Shown piece after piece: positions 1 to 8,388 of a DNA stretch of 64,000 nucleotides (its first letter is position 1; each line of letters starts with the position of its first letter). The stretch is from DASPTT01 sp035623275. Lineage in GTDB: Bacteria; Actinomycetota; Acidimicrobiia; Acidimicrobiales; UBA8190. Below the pieces are notes generated by a model. That model made no database searches, was not told the origin of the DNA, and saw only the letters and a program-made list of their open reading frames with translations. The stretch is from positions 54,524 through 118,523 of the forward strand of contig DASPTT010000133.1 of NCBI GenBank assembly GCA_035623275.1, written 5' to 3'. Both the position numbers and the translations under genes were made by a program.

Positions 1-252
1 GGTGATCAGGAGGACGAAGTCCAGGTACACGCCCGTTCGGTAGTGCTCGACCTGCTCGCCGACGAGACGGGAGACCGACGTGGCGGACCCGCTCCACTGC
101 AACGACACGAGGTTCGTGTGTGCCGGCAGCAGCAGCGCGAACAGCACGACGCCGAGAGCAATGAGCGCGACCGACACGACGAGGTCGGCGATTCCCCACC
201 TGATGGACAGAGACGTGGGGGCGGCGTGACTCGCGTCGTCGACCACGTCCAT
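1..252 (-). CDS. Membrane protein of unknown family, N-terminal part
   Basis: Reading leftward from the ATG at 252 gives an open frame that leaves the window after 84 codons. The first ~20 residues are polar, then a strongly hydrophobic stretch (LVVSVALIALGVVLFALLL) forms a membrane helix or signal anchor, followed by a segment that looks extracytoplasmic and the start of a second hydrophobic run (FVLLI) at the edge. The start lies 9 bases after the stop of the upstream gene (262-945), in the same frame, so the two are probably one transcript. It is the last visible member of a four-gene minus-strand set. I recognise no family; the product is truncated only by the window edge. Confidence 0.55.
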   Translation of the reverse strand, partial: MDVVDDASHAAPTSLSIRWGIADLVVSVALIALGVVLFALLLPAHTNLVSLQWSGSATSVSRLVGEQVEHYRTGVYLDFVLLIT

Positions 253-261
253 CAGGAACAG

Positions 262-945
262 CTAGGCCGAGGTGGTCTCGTCACCCTCGTTGCCATGGCC
301 GGCCACCCAACGGGAAGCAAGGTCGAGTGACGACGCGAGGTCGGCGACCGCCTGCGGCTCGTAGGCGGCGGCGGGGGCCATGAACTTGAGGGAGTCCGTC
401 ATCCAACCCAGCAGGCGAAGAAACGACCGGCCGGGCATGTCCAGCGTGAGGGATTCTCCACCATATGTGGTGAACGTGATCGATACGACCGTTTGACCCT
501 GAATCTGATCCTGGAAGATGTCCCGGTGGATGCTCTTCCAATCGCCCGGGAGCTCTTGCCAGATCTTGTAGGCGTCCTCCATCTCCAATGCGTAACGGTC
601 CAGCAACGGTGCGAAGAATTTGCGGGTCGATTCCGCGTCGGCACCCAGGTCGACAACGAGGCGCCAGCGATCGTCCATCGCGACGCCGACGATCCAGCTC
701 GCCATGTTCGCCGTCGCGGGGCCCACCGAGAGCGCGATCACGCGTTTGAGATCACCCCACGTCGAACTCGAACGATTGCCCAGCAGGAGGCGATCGAACA
801 GCGGGAACAGCTGGGAGACATCACGGTTGAAATCGTGGAGCTCGGCTTCGACGTCGTGCGCCGCCGAGGCCAAGAGCGGCACGGATTCGTCGTCGGGACT
901 CGCCGACATCTCGTAGAGCGTCTGCCATTGGTCTGCAGTGATCAT
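262..945 (-). CDS. Hypothetical protein, 227 aa
   Basis: The product starts MITADQWQTLYEM at the ATG at 945. A much longer open frame continues upstream but is arginine-rich shadow of the neighbouring gene, so this start is preferred. The protein is soluble and mixed alpha/beta, with no signal peptide or obvious motif. A central helix-rich part (about residues 100-150, rich in Asp, Glu and Trp) is followed by a beta-like segment (VVSITFTTYGGESLTLDM) and another helix. It sits 20 bases after the preceding gene and 9 bases before the membrane protein, so it is probably cotranscribed with both. No function is assigned. Confidence 0.6.
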   Translation of the reverse strand: MITADQWQTLYEMSASPDDESVPLLASAAHDVEAELHDFNRDVSQLFPLFDRLLLGNRSSSTWGDLKRVIALSVGPATANMASWIVGVAMDDRWRLVVDLGADAESTRKFFAPLLDRYALEMEDAYKIWQELPGDWKSIHRDIFQDQIQGQTVVSITFTTYGGESLTLDMPGRSFLRLLGWMTDSLKFMAPAAAYEPQAVADLASSLDLASRWVAGHGNEGDETTSA

Positions 946-965
946 CCTCGTGCCCTTAGGGTGTT

Positions 966-1697
966 CTATGGAGCCGCTTGTCGTCCATGGAGCTGCTTGT
1001 CCCGGGTGTTCACCGGCCATTTCCGCCAATCGCTCTGATCCCACGCGTCGAACGTCCGAGTCGCACCCGGCTCGGGCCTCGTCAGCTTCTCGGTAGTGCT
1101 CTCGGCGATCCTCTGGTCGGTGGTGTCCAGGTTCTCGGCTTGTCGGAGCAGCAATTCGGTCGCTTCGTCGAGCGTGGTGACGAATTGACCGATCGTGGTA
1201 TCGACCTCGCGTTCGATGCGCGCGGCCAACCGAGCGAGGTCCGCGCAGGCGGCCCGGAGGTCGAGCCCGTTCTTCACGAGGTCCTCGCCGACCACATTGA
1301 CGTCCAAGCGCATGAGCATTCGATCCAGCTCGTCGACCTTGGTATTGAATTCGTCGGTCAAGGAACGAACCGTCGTCAACGCGGGGTAGGCATCCAAGTC
1401 CCGGAGCCGCCGCCCGATGTCTTCGATGACCTGCGCGAACGCGTCGTCCGTCTTGGCGGCCATCTTCCGCAGCTCGTCGGAGCGCTCGGCGAGCGCACGG
1501 CATCTGGGCAACCCGCCATGGTGTTCGCGCAGCTGGATCGTGCTCTGACGAACCCTCTGCAGGTCCTCCAACATCACGACCACCGCACGTCGAACCGAGG
1601 GCCCCTCACGAGGTACGCGTTGGGAGTCGTTCGCCTGTTCCTTCAGGTCGGGCTCACCCGTGGCGTGCGCGCTCGCGTTGGTGGCCAGATCCGTCAT
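966..1697 (-). CDS. Helical, probably coiled-coil, hypothetical protein, 243 aa
   Basis: The ATG at 1697 overlaps the stop of the upstream gene (ATGA), a sign of translational coupling. Apart from a polar N-terminus, the product is almost entirely charged helix with heptad-like spacing (for example RSLTDEFNTKVDELDRMLMR and ARIEREVDTTIGQFVTTLDE), resembling a long coiled coil or four-helix bundle. There is no membrane segment, cysteine cluster or enzyme motif. With the 204-aa partner it may form a hetero-oligomeric helical assembly near the membrane protein encoded downstream; this is inferred from gene order only. Confidence 0.6.
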   Translation of the reverse strand: MTDLATNASAHATGEPDLKEQANDSQRVPREGPSVRRAVVVMLEDLQRVRQSTIQLREHHGGLPRCRALAERSDELRKMAAKTDDAFAQVIEDIGRRLRDLDAYPALTTVRSLTDEFNTKVDELDRMLMRLDVNVVGEDLVKNGLDLRAACADLARLAARIEREVDTTIGQFVTTLDEATELLLRQAENLDTTDQRIAESTTEKLTRPEPGATRTFDAWDQSDWRKWPVNTRDKQLHGRQAAP

Positions 1698-2308
1698 GAG
1701 GACAGCTGTTCGAGCGCGGCGAGGATCCCCTTGAACAAGGTGTTCCTGACGATGTCGTCCGCGTCACGGAGGCCCTGGATCATCGTCGCCAACCCGTCGT
1801 CGAGCCGGGCGATACTCCGGGTCTCGACCTGCTCCTGCGCGCGGGTCGATTCCGACTGGAATTGACCGAGCAGGGTCTGGACCCTGCCCCGGTCGTCCGA
1901 GTCATACCACTCTTGGCGCGCCAGCATCGTGCTGGAGACCGCACCGCGCTCTCGGACGATGTCGCCGTAGAGGGCCTCGATGACGCGCCAACTTCCGTCC
2001 CACTCGGTCCGGAGGCGATCTGCGCAATCGTCATAGTGCTCTTTGACGACGCCGTGGGTCCTCTCCGTCAGCCACAGCAGTCGTGACAGTTGCTCGTGCG
2101 TCTCCGCATACGCATCGGCCGCCCTGGCAAGGATGCCCACCTTCGTCAGCGAGCCCTGCAGGACGTCCAACTTGTCCGACAGCTCCTTCTTCACCTCGTC
2201 GTTGTGCGCTCGCATCCCGGAGCGGATTCTCTCGACGACGGGCATGACGTCGGAGGCCAGTCCCTTCAGGGCGGCAACGGCGCCGACGAGCTCGGCGATG
2301 ACCGTCAT
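1694..2308 (-). CDS. Helical hypothetical protein, 204 aa, first gene of the left-edge operon
   Basis: The product begins MTVIAELVGAVAALKG and then alternates amphipathic helices (VERIRSGMRAHNDEVKKELS, THEQLSRLLWLTERTHGVVK, LLGQFQSESTRAQEQVETRS), ending in a hydrophobic helix. This is a coiled-coil or helical-bundle composition without catalytic motifs. It is the first gene of the minus-strand set 2308-1694, 1697-966, 945-262, 252-1, overlapping the second gene by 4 bases. The upstream gap (2309-2434) separates it from a thioesterase on the same strand. No family recognised. Confidence 0.6.
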   Translation of the reverse strand: MTVIAELVGAVAALKGLASDVMPVVERIRSGMRAHNDEVKKELSDKLDVLQGSLTKVGILARAADAYAETHEQLSRLLWLTERTHGVVKEHYDDCADRLRTEWDGSWRVIEALYGDIVRERGAVSSTMLARQEWYDSDDRGRVQTLLGQFQSESTRAQEQVETRSIARLDDGLATMIQGLRDADDIVRNTLFKGILAALEQLSS

Positions 2309-2434
2309 GCTCGAACACGCACCTCATGAGCCATGCCCGTCAGCCCCCAACCGGCACCTCGACGGAGTGCGATCCCCGTCGAGGCGGAGCGTAACCGATG
2401 GGAACCCCGGACGCATCCGGCTCGCCGACCCGCG

Positions 2435-2842
2435 TCACCCCCGACGCTCGGGTGGGCCCGCCAGGTTCTGCAGCCGCAAGTGTCCCCGGGCCACGACCTT
2501 CCCGTCGGACACCCGCTCGATCTCGACGAGCCACAGCTGCTGCGTCCGGCCGGCGTGGACACGGGTACCGGTGGCCTGCACGCGGCCGGCGCGATGCGGG
2601 CGCAGGAAATCGGTGGCGTTCGAGACCCCGACGACCGCCAGCTCGCCGGTGATCTCCCGGGCGGCGAGGGCCGCGCCGTGGCTGCCCACCGTCTCGACGA
2701 CCGAAGCCCACACGCCGCCGTGGACGATGCCGTAGGGCTGCAGGTGCCGATCCTCGATGTCGACGTGGGCCACGACCCGCGTCGAGGTCAGCTCGTCGAT
2801 CTCGATCCCCAGCACGCCGTCCCACCCCTGTTGCGATCTCAT
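2435..2842 (-). CDS. PaaI-family hotdog-fold thioesterase
   Basis: A 135-aa single hotdog domain. The family hallmark is seen in YGIVHGGVWASVVETVGS (about residues 37-54): the HGG turn followed by the long central helix. The usual C-terminal strands follow (RVQATGTRVHAGRTQQLWLVEI). Members hydrolyse acyl-CoA thioesters, often aryl- or medium-chain-CoA. The size is normal for the family. It lies 54 bases downstream of the MFS exporter on the same strand. The substrate cannot be told from the sequence. Confidence 0.85.
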   Translation of the reverse strand: MRSQQGWDGVLGIEIDELTSTRVVAHVDIEDRHLQPYGIVHGGVWASVVETVGSHGAALAAREITGELAVVGVSNATDFLRPHRAGRVQATGTRVHAGRTQQLWLVEIERVSDGKVVARGHLRLQNLAGPPERRG

Positions 2843-2896
2843 CCGTCTCCTCCGCCGGTGCCGCTCGTCGGCCCCATGGTACGGAGTGGACCACCC

Positions 2897-4378
2897 TCAC
2901 CCCGCGGGCAGCACCTCGGGGTTGAGCTCGACGGCCACGTCGCGGGCCGATGCCCGGGCCCGGCCCGAGGTCCCGGCCACGCCGAGGACCAGCACGGCCA
3001 CCCCGCACGCGGCGAGCACCCACCAGGCGCCGTGGCTGGCAGCCGACAAGCCCGCGTGCACGGACCCGTGGATCTGGGACGTCAGCAGCGCCCCGGCCAC
3101 AGCCACGCCCAGGGTGGCGCCGACTTGCCGTGACGTCGACGCGATCGCCGAGGCCACGCCCGCCTGGGCCCGGGGCATCCCCGAGATGGCGGCGTTGGTG
3201 ATGGGGGCGTTGACGAGCCCGAACCCGATCCCGAACACGACGTAGGCGGCGAACAACCACGGGAACGGGGTCGACGGGTCGACGAAGGCCAGCGTGGTGG
3301 AGGCGACCGTCAGCGCCGCACCGGAGATCACCAAGGGCAGCCGCGGTCCCCGGGTGCCGACGATGCGGCCGGAGATCGGCGAGGCGACCATCGTCATCAC
3401 GGCCATGGGCAGCGTGTCGAGGCCGGCGCGCAGGGGAGAGAGGCCGCGCACCACCTGCAGGTACAAGGTGTTGAGGAAGAGGAACCCGCCGAAGGCGGCG
3501 AACGCCGCCACCGCTGTGGCCGTCGCCGCCGAGAAGGGGATCGACCGGAAGAACCTGATGTCGACGAGCGGGTCCTGCCGGCGGGGCTCGTAGAGGAGGA
3601 TGCCCGCGAGGGCGGCCGCTGCGGCGGCGAAGGCGAGGACGATCACCGGCGACCCGAGGCCCTGGCGCGGGGCCTCGATGATCCCGTAGGTCAGGGAGGC
3701 GAACAGCACGATCATGAGGACCTGGCCCCCGGGGTCGAAGCGCCGGGCCCGAGGCGCCTTCGACTCGGGGATGAACCACAGTGTGAGCACGATGGCCGCC
3801 AGCCCCACCGGCAGGTTGATCCAGAAGACCGCCCGCCAGCCGGCCGCCGACACGAGCAGACCGCCGAGCGCGGGGCCGAGGGCCATGGAGACGCCGACGA
3901 CGGCGCCCCACACCCCCACCGCCTGGGCGCGCTCGCGCGGATCGGTGAACGTGTTGGTGATGATCGACATGGCCACCGGGTTCAGCATCGAGCCGCCGAC
4001 CGCCTGCACCATTCGGAAGACGACGAGCAGCCCGATGCCGGGGGCCAGGCTGCACAGGAGGGAGCCGCAGGAGAACACCGACAGGCCGATGACGAACGTC
4101 CGTCGCCGACCGAGACGATCGGCGGTGGAGCCGGACAGCATGAGCAGGCTGGCCAGCACGAGCGTGTAGGCGTCGACGGTCCACTGGAGCCCGGACACCG
4201 AGGCGTCGAGGTCCCGGCCGATCGACGGCAGGGCAACGTTCACGATCGTCACGTCGAGGCCGACGATCAGCAGGCTCATCGAGCAGATGAGCAGGATGCC
4301 GATCCGGCGGCGGCGGTTCAGCTCGTCGATGGCGGGGGCACCGGGACGGCCCTCGACGCCGGGTTCTCGTGTCGTCAT
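2897..4378 (-). CDS. DHA2-family MFS drug/proton antiporter
   Basis: A 493-aa membrane protein with about 14 predicted helices. The DHA2 (EmrB/QacA) signature is near the N-terminus (LDVTIVNVALPSIGRDLD, then LQWTVDAYTL), followed by the motif-A loop DRLGRRRTF and the helix-5 region GPALGGLL. The start is placed at MTTREPG (4378); upstream in-frame sequence is Arg/Pro-rich and looks non-coding. The family exports hydrophobic drugs or metabolites with proton exchange. Neighbours are an acyl thioesterase (downstream) and glucuronate isomerase (upstream); neither identifies the substrate. Confidence 0.9.
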   Translation of the reverse strand: MTTREPGVEGRPGAPAIDELNRRRRIGILLICSMSLLIVGLDVTIVNVALPSIGRDLDASVSGLQWTVDAYTLVLASLLMLSGSTADRLGRRRTFVIGLSVFSCGSLLCSLAPGIGLLVVFRMVQAVGGSMLNPVAMSIITNTFTDPRERAQAVGVWGAVVGVSMALGPALGGLLVSAAGWRAVFWINLPVGLAAIVLTLWFIPESKAPRARRFDPGGQVLMIVLFASLTYGIIEAPRQGLGSPVIVLAFAAAAAALAGILLYEPRRQDPLVDIRFFRSIPFSAATATAVAAFAAFGGFLFLNTLYLQVVRGLSPLRAGLDTLPMAVMTMVASPISGRIVGTRGPRLPLVISGAALTVASTTLAFVDPSTPFPWLFAAYVVFGIGFGLVNAPITNAAISGMPRAQAGVASAIASTSRQVGATLGVAVAGALLTSQIHGSVHAGLSAASHGAWWVLAACGVAVLVLGVAGTSGRARASARDVAVELNPEVLPAG

Positions 4379-4486
4379 CACTACGACAGAGATTGCCAGC
4401 TCCCGTGGACCAGGTGCGCCGCCGCGCCGAGGTTCTCGGCCAGCTGCCATGCGGGTCGGTGGATGGGACCCCCATGGGCACGCGCG

Positions 4487-5920
4487 TCACCCCCACGGGG
4501 ACACGGCCGGCGCTGCGAACCCGAAGAACCGCATGGCATTCACCGCACAGAGCTCGCGCACGACCTCCGACAGCCACGCCAGGTCGCCGGGGAGCAGCCC
4601 CCGGTCCACGTCGCCGCCCACGACGTCACACAGGATCCGGCGGAACAGCTCGTGGCGGGTCATCGACAGCGGCGAGCGTGCGTCGGTGACCATGCCCACG
4701 AAGCCGGCGAGCTGGCCCACCTGTGCCAGCTCCTCGAGCTGGCGCCGGATGCCGCTCTCGTGGTCGTTGAACCACCAGGGCGGTCCCCATTGCACGGGGG
4801 AGGGCACCCCGGGGAGGGAGAAGGCGCCGGCCATGGCGCCGAACAGGGTGTTGTCGCGGGGATTGGCGTTGTAGAGGACCACCCTCGGCAGGCGGCCCTC
4901 CGCCTCCAGCTGGCCGAGGAATCGGGCCAGGCCCGGCGCCTGCGGGTCGTCGCCGATGGCGTCTGCGCCGGCATCATGACCGAGCGCGGCGCGCACGCGC
5001 GGCGAGACGTCGCGCAAGGCGCCGAGGTGCAGCTGCAGCACGCAGTCGTGCTCGTGCGCCAGGTCGCCGGCCAGGTGCAGGACCTCTGTCGTGAGGGCGC
5101 ACCGTCCCTCGGCGCTCGCCGGCGCCCCACGGCGAACGCCACGGACCGCGGCGTCGGCTGCGTCGGCGTGACGGGCCGCGTCGGGGACGGAATCCAGGCC
5201 GTGGTCGCTGGCGCGTCCCCCGAGCTCGACGAAGCGTCGATAGGACCGCCGGAGCGCCTCGGCCAGCGACTGGAGGTCCTCGACCCCCACCCCGACGCAG
5301 GCGCCGAGCCGATCGGCCCAGGCGTTCCACGCGGTGGGCTCGCCCAGCAGCCGGTGGGCGGGGTCCGGTCGCCACGTCGGCACCACAAGGCCGTGCGCCC
5401 CACCCGACTCGTGGGCGATGCGACGATGGGAGGCCAGGTCGTCACCGGGATCGTCCGTGGTGGCGAGCACGGACACCGAGAAGCGCGCCAGCAGTCGACG
5501 TGCCGTGACAGTGGGCAGCTGGCGGTTGGCCTCGTCCCAGACCTCGCGAGCCGTGGCCGGCGAGAGCGGCAGGTCGATGCCGAAGACGCGGCGCAACTCG
5601 AGGTGCGTCCACACGTACAGGGGATTGTGCACCAGCCTGGGGACCGTCTGCGCCCAGGCCGCGAACCTGTCCCAAGGGTCGGCGTCGCCGCTGATGAGCC
5701 GCTCCTCGACACCCGCGAGGCGCATGGCCCGCCACTTGTAGTGATCGTCCTCGAGCCAGACCTCGGTCAGCGTGCCGTACGCCCGGTCCCGGGCGATGTC
5801 CGCCCCTGACAGATGCGTATGGAAGTCGACGATCGGCGCACCCGCGGCCGCCTCGTGGAAGAGCCGGCGGGCCGATTCGCCGGTGAGCAGGAAGTCGTCG
5901 TCGAGGAACCGATCCGCCAT
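4487..5920 (-). CDS. uxaC: Glucuronate isomerase
   Basis: A 477-aa product of the UxaC family, which interconverts D-glucuronate and D-fructuronate (or galacturonate and tagaturonate) in hexuronate breakdown. The N-terminus has the family pattern FLLTGESARRLFHEAA and the metal-binding VDFHTHLSG (His34 and His36), and the length matches the family (~470 aa). Later blocks typical of UxaC include LVHNPLYVWTHLELRRVFGI and VVLYNANPRDNTLF. The ATG is 8 bases after the stop of an SDR vestige, suggesting the gene once followed a reductase in an operon. No other hexuronate gene is present in the window. Confidence 0.9.
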   Translation of the reverse strand: MADRFLDDDFLLTGESARRLFHEAAAGAPIVDFHTHLSGADIARDRAYGTLTEVWLEDDHYKWRAMRLAGVEERLISGDADPWDRFAAWAQTVPRLVHNPLYVWTHLELRRVFGIDLPLSPATAREVWDEANRQLPTVTARRLLARFSVSVLATTDDPGDDLASHRRIAHESGGAHGLVVPTWRPDPAHRLLGEPTAWNAWADRLGACVGVGVEDLQSLAEALRRSYRRFVELGGRASDHGLDSVPDAARHADAADAAVRGVRRGAPASAEGRCALTTEVLHLAGDLAHEHDCVLQLHLGALRDVSPRVRAALGHDAGADAIGDDPQAPGLARFLGQLEAEGRLPRVVLYNANPRDNTLFGAMAGAFSLPGVPSPVQWGPPWWFNDHESGIRRQLEELAQVGQLAGFVGMVTDARSPLSMTRHELFRRILCDVVGGDVDRGLLPGDLAWLSEVVRELCAVNAMRFFGFAAPAVSPWG

Positions 5921-5928
5921 GTCCGCGC

Positions 5929-5985
5929 CTAGATGGTCATCGCGCCGAACCCGCCGTCCACCAGGATCTCCGCGCCGGCCTCACG
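5929..5985 (-). pseudogene. C-terminal vestige of a short-chain dehydrogenase
   Basis: The minus-strand frame ending at the TAG at 5931-5929 reads GREAGAEILVDGGFGAMTI. The element GAEILVDGG is the usual C-terminal signature of SDR enzymes (last beta strand and substrate loop). The frame differs from that of the formate dehydrogenase, whose stop (5983-5981) falls inside it, and no SDR body lies upstream. The stop is 8 bases before uxaC. I infer that an SDR, perhaps a hexuronate or polyol reductase, once preceded uxaC and was replaced at this junction. Confidence 0.55.
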
Positions 5986-7180
5986 ACCGGAAGCGCTGCG
6001 CGTCCTCGGCTCCACCCGTTGCGTTGCCGGCGCTGTAGGAGTGGGCGCCGGTGCCGGCCAATCGGCCACCCTCGACGATCAGGTACTCGTCCCGGATCGG
6101 CCTGTTCTCCAACCAGCACTCCAGGATCTCCCGGGTGCCGGCCGCGTAGCGGGCCTGCGCGGACAGCGAGGACCCCGAGATGTGCGGGGTCATGCCGTGA
6201 TGGGGCATGGAGCGCCACGGGTGGTCGTCGGGTGGAGGCTGAGGGAACCAGACGTCGCCGGCGTACCCGGCGAGTTGGCCGTTCTCGAGGGCTTCGACCA
6301 CCGCGTCCCGGTCGCAGATCTTGCCCCGGGCCGTGTTCACCAGATAGGCGCCGCGCTTCATCGTGGCGATCAGCGCCCGGTCGAAGAGGCCCTCGGTCTC
6401 GGGGTGGAGCGGGGCGTTGATGGTCACGACGTCGCAGTGCGGGACGAGGTCCCGGGCCGACGGGTGGTACGTGAGGCCGAGCGCCGCCTCGACCTCCGCC
6501 GGCAGGCGGTGACGGTCCGTGTAGTGCAGCGACACGTCGAAGGGCTCCAGGCGCCGCAGGACGGCGGCGCCGATCCTTCCTGCGCCGACCGTGCCGACCA
6601 CCATTCCCTCCACGTCGTACGACCGGGCCACGCAGTCGGCGATGTTCCAGCCACCTCGGGTCACCCACTGGTGGGAGGGGATGTAATTGCGCACGAGCGA
6701 CAGGATCATCATGACGACGTGCTCCGCCACACTGATGCTGTTGCAGTAGGTGACCTCGGCCACGGTGATGCCGGCGTCGATGGCAGCCTGCAGGTCGACG
6801 TGATCGGACCCGATCCCTGCGGTGATCGCCAGCTTCAACCGCGGCGCGCGGGCGATGCGCTGCGCGGTCAGGTAGGCGGGCCAGAAGGGCTGGGAGATGA
6901 CGACGTCGGCATCTGGTAGCTCGCGGTCGAAGACGGAATCGGGACGGTCCTTGTCCGAAGTGACGACGAGCGTGTGACCCGCCCGCTCCAGGAACGGCCG
7001 CAGGCCGAGCTCGCCGGACACGCTCCCCAGCAACGCTCCCGGGGTGAAGTCGATCGCCTCGGGACTGGGCATCGTCTGACCGTCCGGATAGGCACTCAGC
7101 ACGGGCAGCCCCGCGCGCGGGTAGGACGTGGGGTACCCGTCGACGGGGTCGTCGTAGAGCACGCACACGATCTTGGCCAT
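5981..7180 (-). CDS. fdh: NAD-dependent formate dehydrogenase
   Basis: A 399-aa D-2-hydroxyacid-dehydrogenase-type enzyme that oxidises formate to CO2 with NAD. It closely follows the well-studied pseudomonad enzyme: FDFTPG-type N-terminal block, QPFWPAYLT, GIGSDHVDL, CNSISVAEHVVMMIL, the nucleotide loop GAGRIG (199-204) and cofactor-selecting Asp222. The catalytic set is intact with a one-residue offset from the reference: Asn147, Arg285, Asp309, Gln314 and His333 (TPHISG). A strong GGGAGGGG ribosome site precedes the ATG at 7180. It lies 37 bases after the mycothiol formaldehyde dehydrogenase, so the pair completes formaldehyde to CO2. Confidence 0.97.
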   Translation of the reverse strand: MAKIVCVLYDDPVDGYPTSYPRAGLPVLSAYPDGQTMPSPEAIDFTPGALLGSVSGELGLRPFLERAGHTLVVTSDKDRPDSVFDRELPDADVVISQPFWPAYLTAQRIARAPRLKLAITAGIGSDHVDLQAAIDAGITVAEVTYCNSISVAEHVVMMILSLVRNYIPSHQWVTRGGWNIADCVARSYDVEGMVVGTVGAGRIGAAVLRRLEPFDVSLHYTDRHRLPAEVEAALGLTYHPSARDLVPHCDVVTINAPLHPETEGLFDRALIATMKRGAYLVNTARGKICDRDAVVEALENGQLAGYAGDVWFPQPPPDDHPWRSMPHHGMTPHISGSSLSAQARYAAGTREILECWLENRPIRDEYLIVEGGRLAGTGAHSYSAGNATGGAEDAQRFRS

Positions 7181-7217
7181 GGTCCCCTCCCGGTAATCCG
7201 CGATGGCTCTCGCAACC

Positions 7218-8303
7218 TCACAGCACCACGACGGAGCGAAGCACCTCGCCCCGCTCCATGCGGCCGAACGCCCCCTCCACCTGGTCCAGCGCGATGGTCT
7301 CGGACACGAACCGGTCGAGGTCCAGGCGGCCGCGCCGGTAGAGGTCGACGAGCACGGGGAAGTCGCGAGACGGAAGGCAGTCTCCGTACCAGCTGGGGCG
7401 GAGACTGCCGCCGCGGCCGAAGAAGTCGATCATGGGCAGGTCGATGCGCATCGCGGGGGTCGGCACTCCCACCTGCACCAGCGTCCCCGCCAGGTCCCGG
7501 GCATAGAAGGCCTGCTCCATCACCTTGGCGTTCCCCACCGCCTCGATGCAGACGTCGGCGCCGTTTCCGTCGGTGAGACCCCGGATGGCCTCCACCGGGT
7601 CGGTCTCCGACGCCAGGACGGTGTCGGTGGCCCCGAACTCGGTGGCCAGGGCGAGCTTGCGCGGGTCGAGGTCGACGCCGATGATGCGCCGGGCACCGGC
7701 CAACACGGCGCCGGCGATGGCCGCGCACCCCACCCCGCCGCACCCGAACACGGCGACGACGTCCCCTGGGCCGACCTCCCCGGTGAAGAGGGCGGAGCCG
7801 AGCCCGGCCATCACGCCGCATCCGAGCAGTCCCACGGCCTCGGGCCGGGCACCGGGGTCCACCTTGGTGCACTGGCCGGCCGCCACGAGCGTCTTCTCGG
7901 CGAAGGCGCCGATGCCGAGCGCGGGCGACAGGGCAGTGCCGTCGCCGAGGGTCATCTTCTGCGATGCGTTGTGGGTCGCGAAGCAGTACTGCGGCCGCCC
8001 GCGGCGGCACGATCGGCACTGACCGCACACCGCCCGCCAGTTGAGGACGACGAAGTCCCCTGGCGCCGGGACGGCCACCCCCGGCCCGACGGCCTCGACG
8101 ATGCCGGCGGCCTCGTGGCCGAGCAGGAAGGGGAAGTCGTCGTTGATGCCGCCTTCCCGATAATGGAGGTCGGTGTGGCACACGCCGCAGGCCTCCACGG
8201 CGACCAGTGCCTCCCCGGGGCCGGGGTCGGGCACTGTCACGGTCTCGACCGTCACCGGTGCCCCCTTGCCCCGAGCGACGACACCGCGGACTTGGTATGG
8301 CAT
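7218..8303 (-). CDS. mscR: Mycothiol-dependent formaldehyde dehydrogenase
   Basis: A 361-aa zinc medium-chain alcohol dehydrogenase that oxidises S-hydroxymethyl-mycothiol with NAD. Seen: catalytic zinc ligands in CGVCHTDL (Cys42) and LGHEAAG (His63), the structural zinc set Cys93, Cys96, Cys99 and Cys107 (CGQCRSCRRGRPQYC), the nucleotide loop GCGGVG and the family-specific NWRAVCGQC and THNASQKMTL blocks. GGGAGGAG six bases upstream selects the ATG at 8303 over an in-frame start 11 codons earlier. It forms an operon with formate dehydrogenase downstream. Mycothiol use is known only from actinomycetes, which supports the taxonomic call. Confidence 0.95.
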   Translation of the reverse strand: MPYQVRGVVARGKGAPVTVETVTVPDPGPGEALVAVEACGVCHTDLHYREGGINDDFPFLLGHEAAGIVEAVGPGVAVPAPGDFVVLNWRAVCGQCRSCRRGRPQYCFATHNASQKMTLGDGTALSPALGIGAFAEKTLVAAGQCTKVDPGARPEAVGLLGCGVMAGLGSALFTGEVGPGDVVAVFGCGGVGCAAIAGAVLAGARRIIGVDLDPRKLALATEFGATDTVLASETDPVEAIRGLTDGNGADVCIEAVGNAKVMEQAFYARDLAGTLVQVGVPTPAMRIDLPMIDFFGRGGSLRPSWYGDCLPSRDFPVLVDLYRRGRLDLDRFVSETIALDQVEGAFGRMERGEVLRSVVVL

Positions 8304-8370
8304 GGCTCCTCCCAGGGGGTCTCCCGCCAGGGCCATTCAAGCGCGTGCGAGCCCGGCCGGCACGGCCCCG

Positions 8371-8388
8371 GCCCGCCGTCAGGCGGGC
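8371..8388. terminator. Short GC-rich hairpin upstream of mscR
   Basis: A perfect 7-bp inverted repeat (GCCCGCC, loop GTCA, GGCGGGC). It has no T-tract, so terminator activity is uncertain. It covers the stop of the SRPBCC vestige and precedes the mscR start by about 70 bases; it could equally be a leader hairpin of the mscR-fdh transcript. Confidence 0.25.

Noticed and set aside
2340..4577. A 745-codon minus-strand frame over the thioesterase and MFS genes
   Set aside because: Arg/Pro-rich shadow; the real products are in another frame with clear family motifs.
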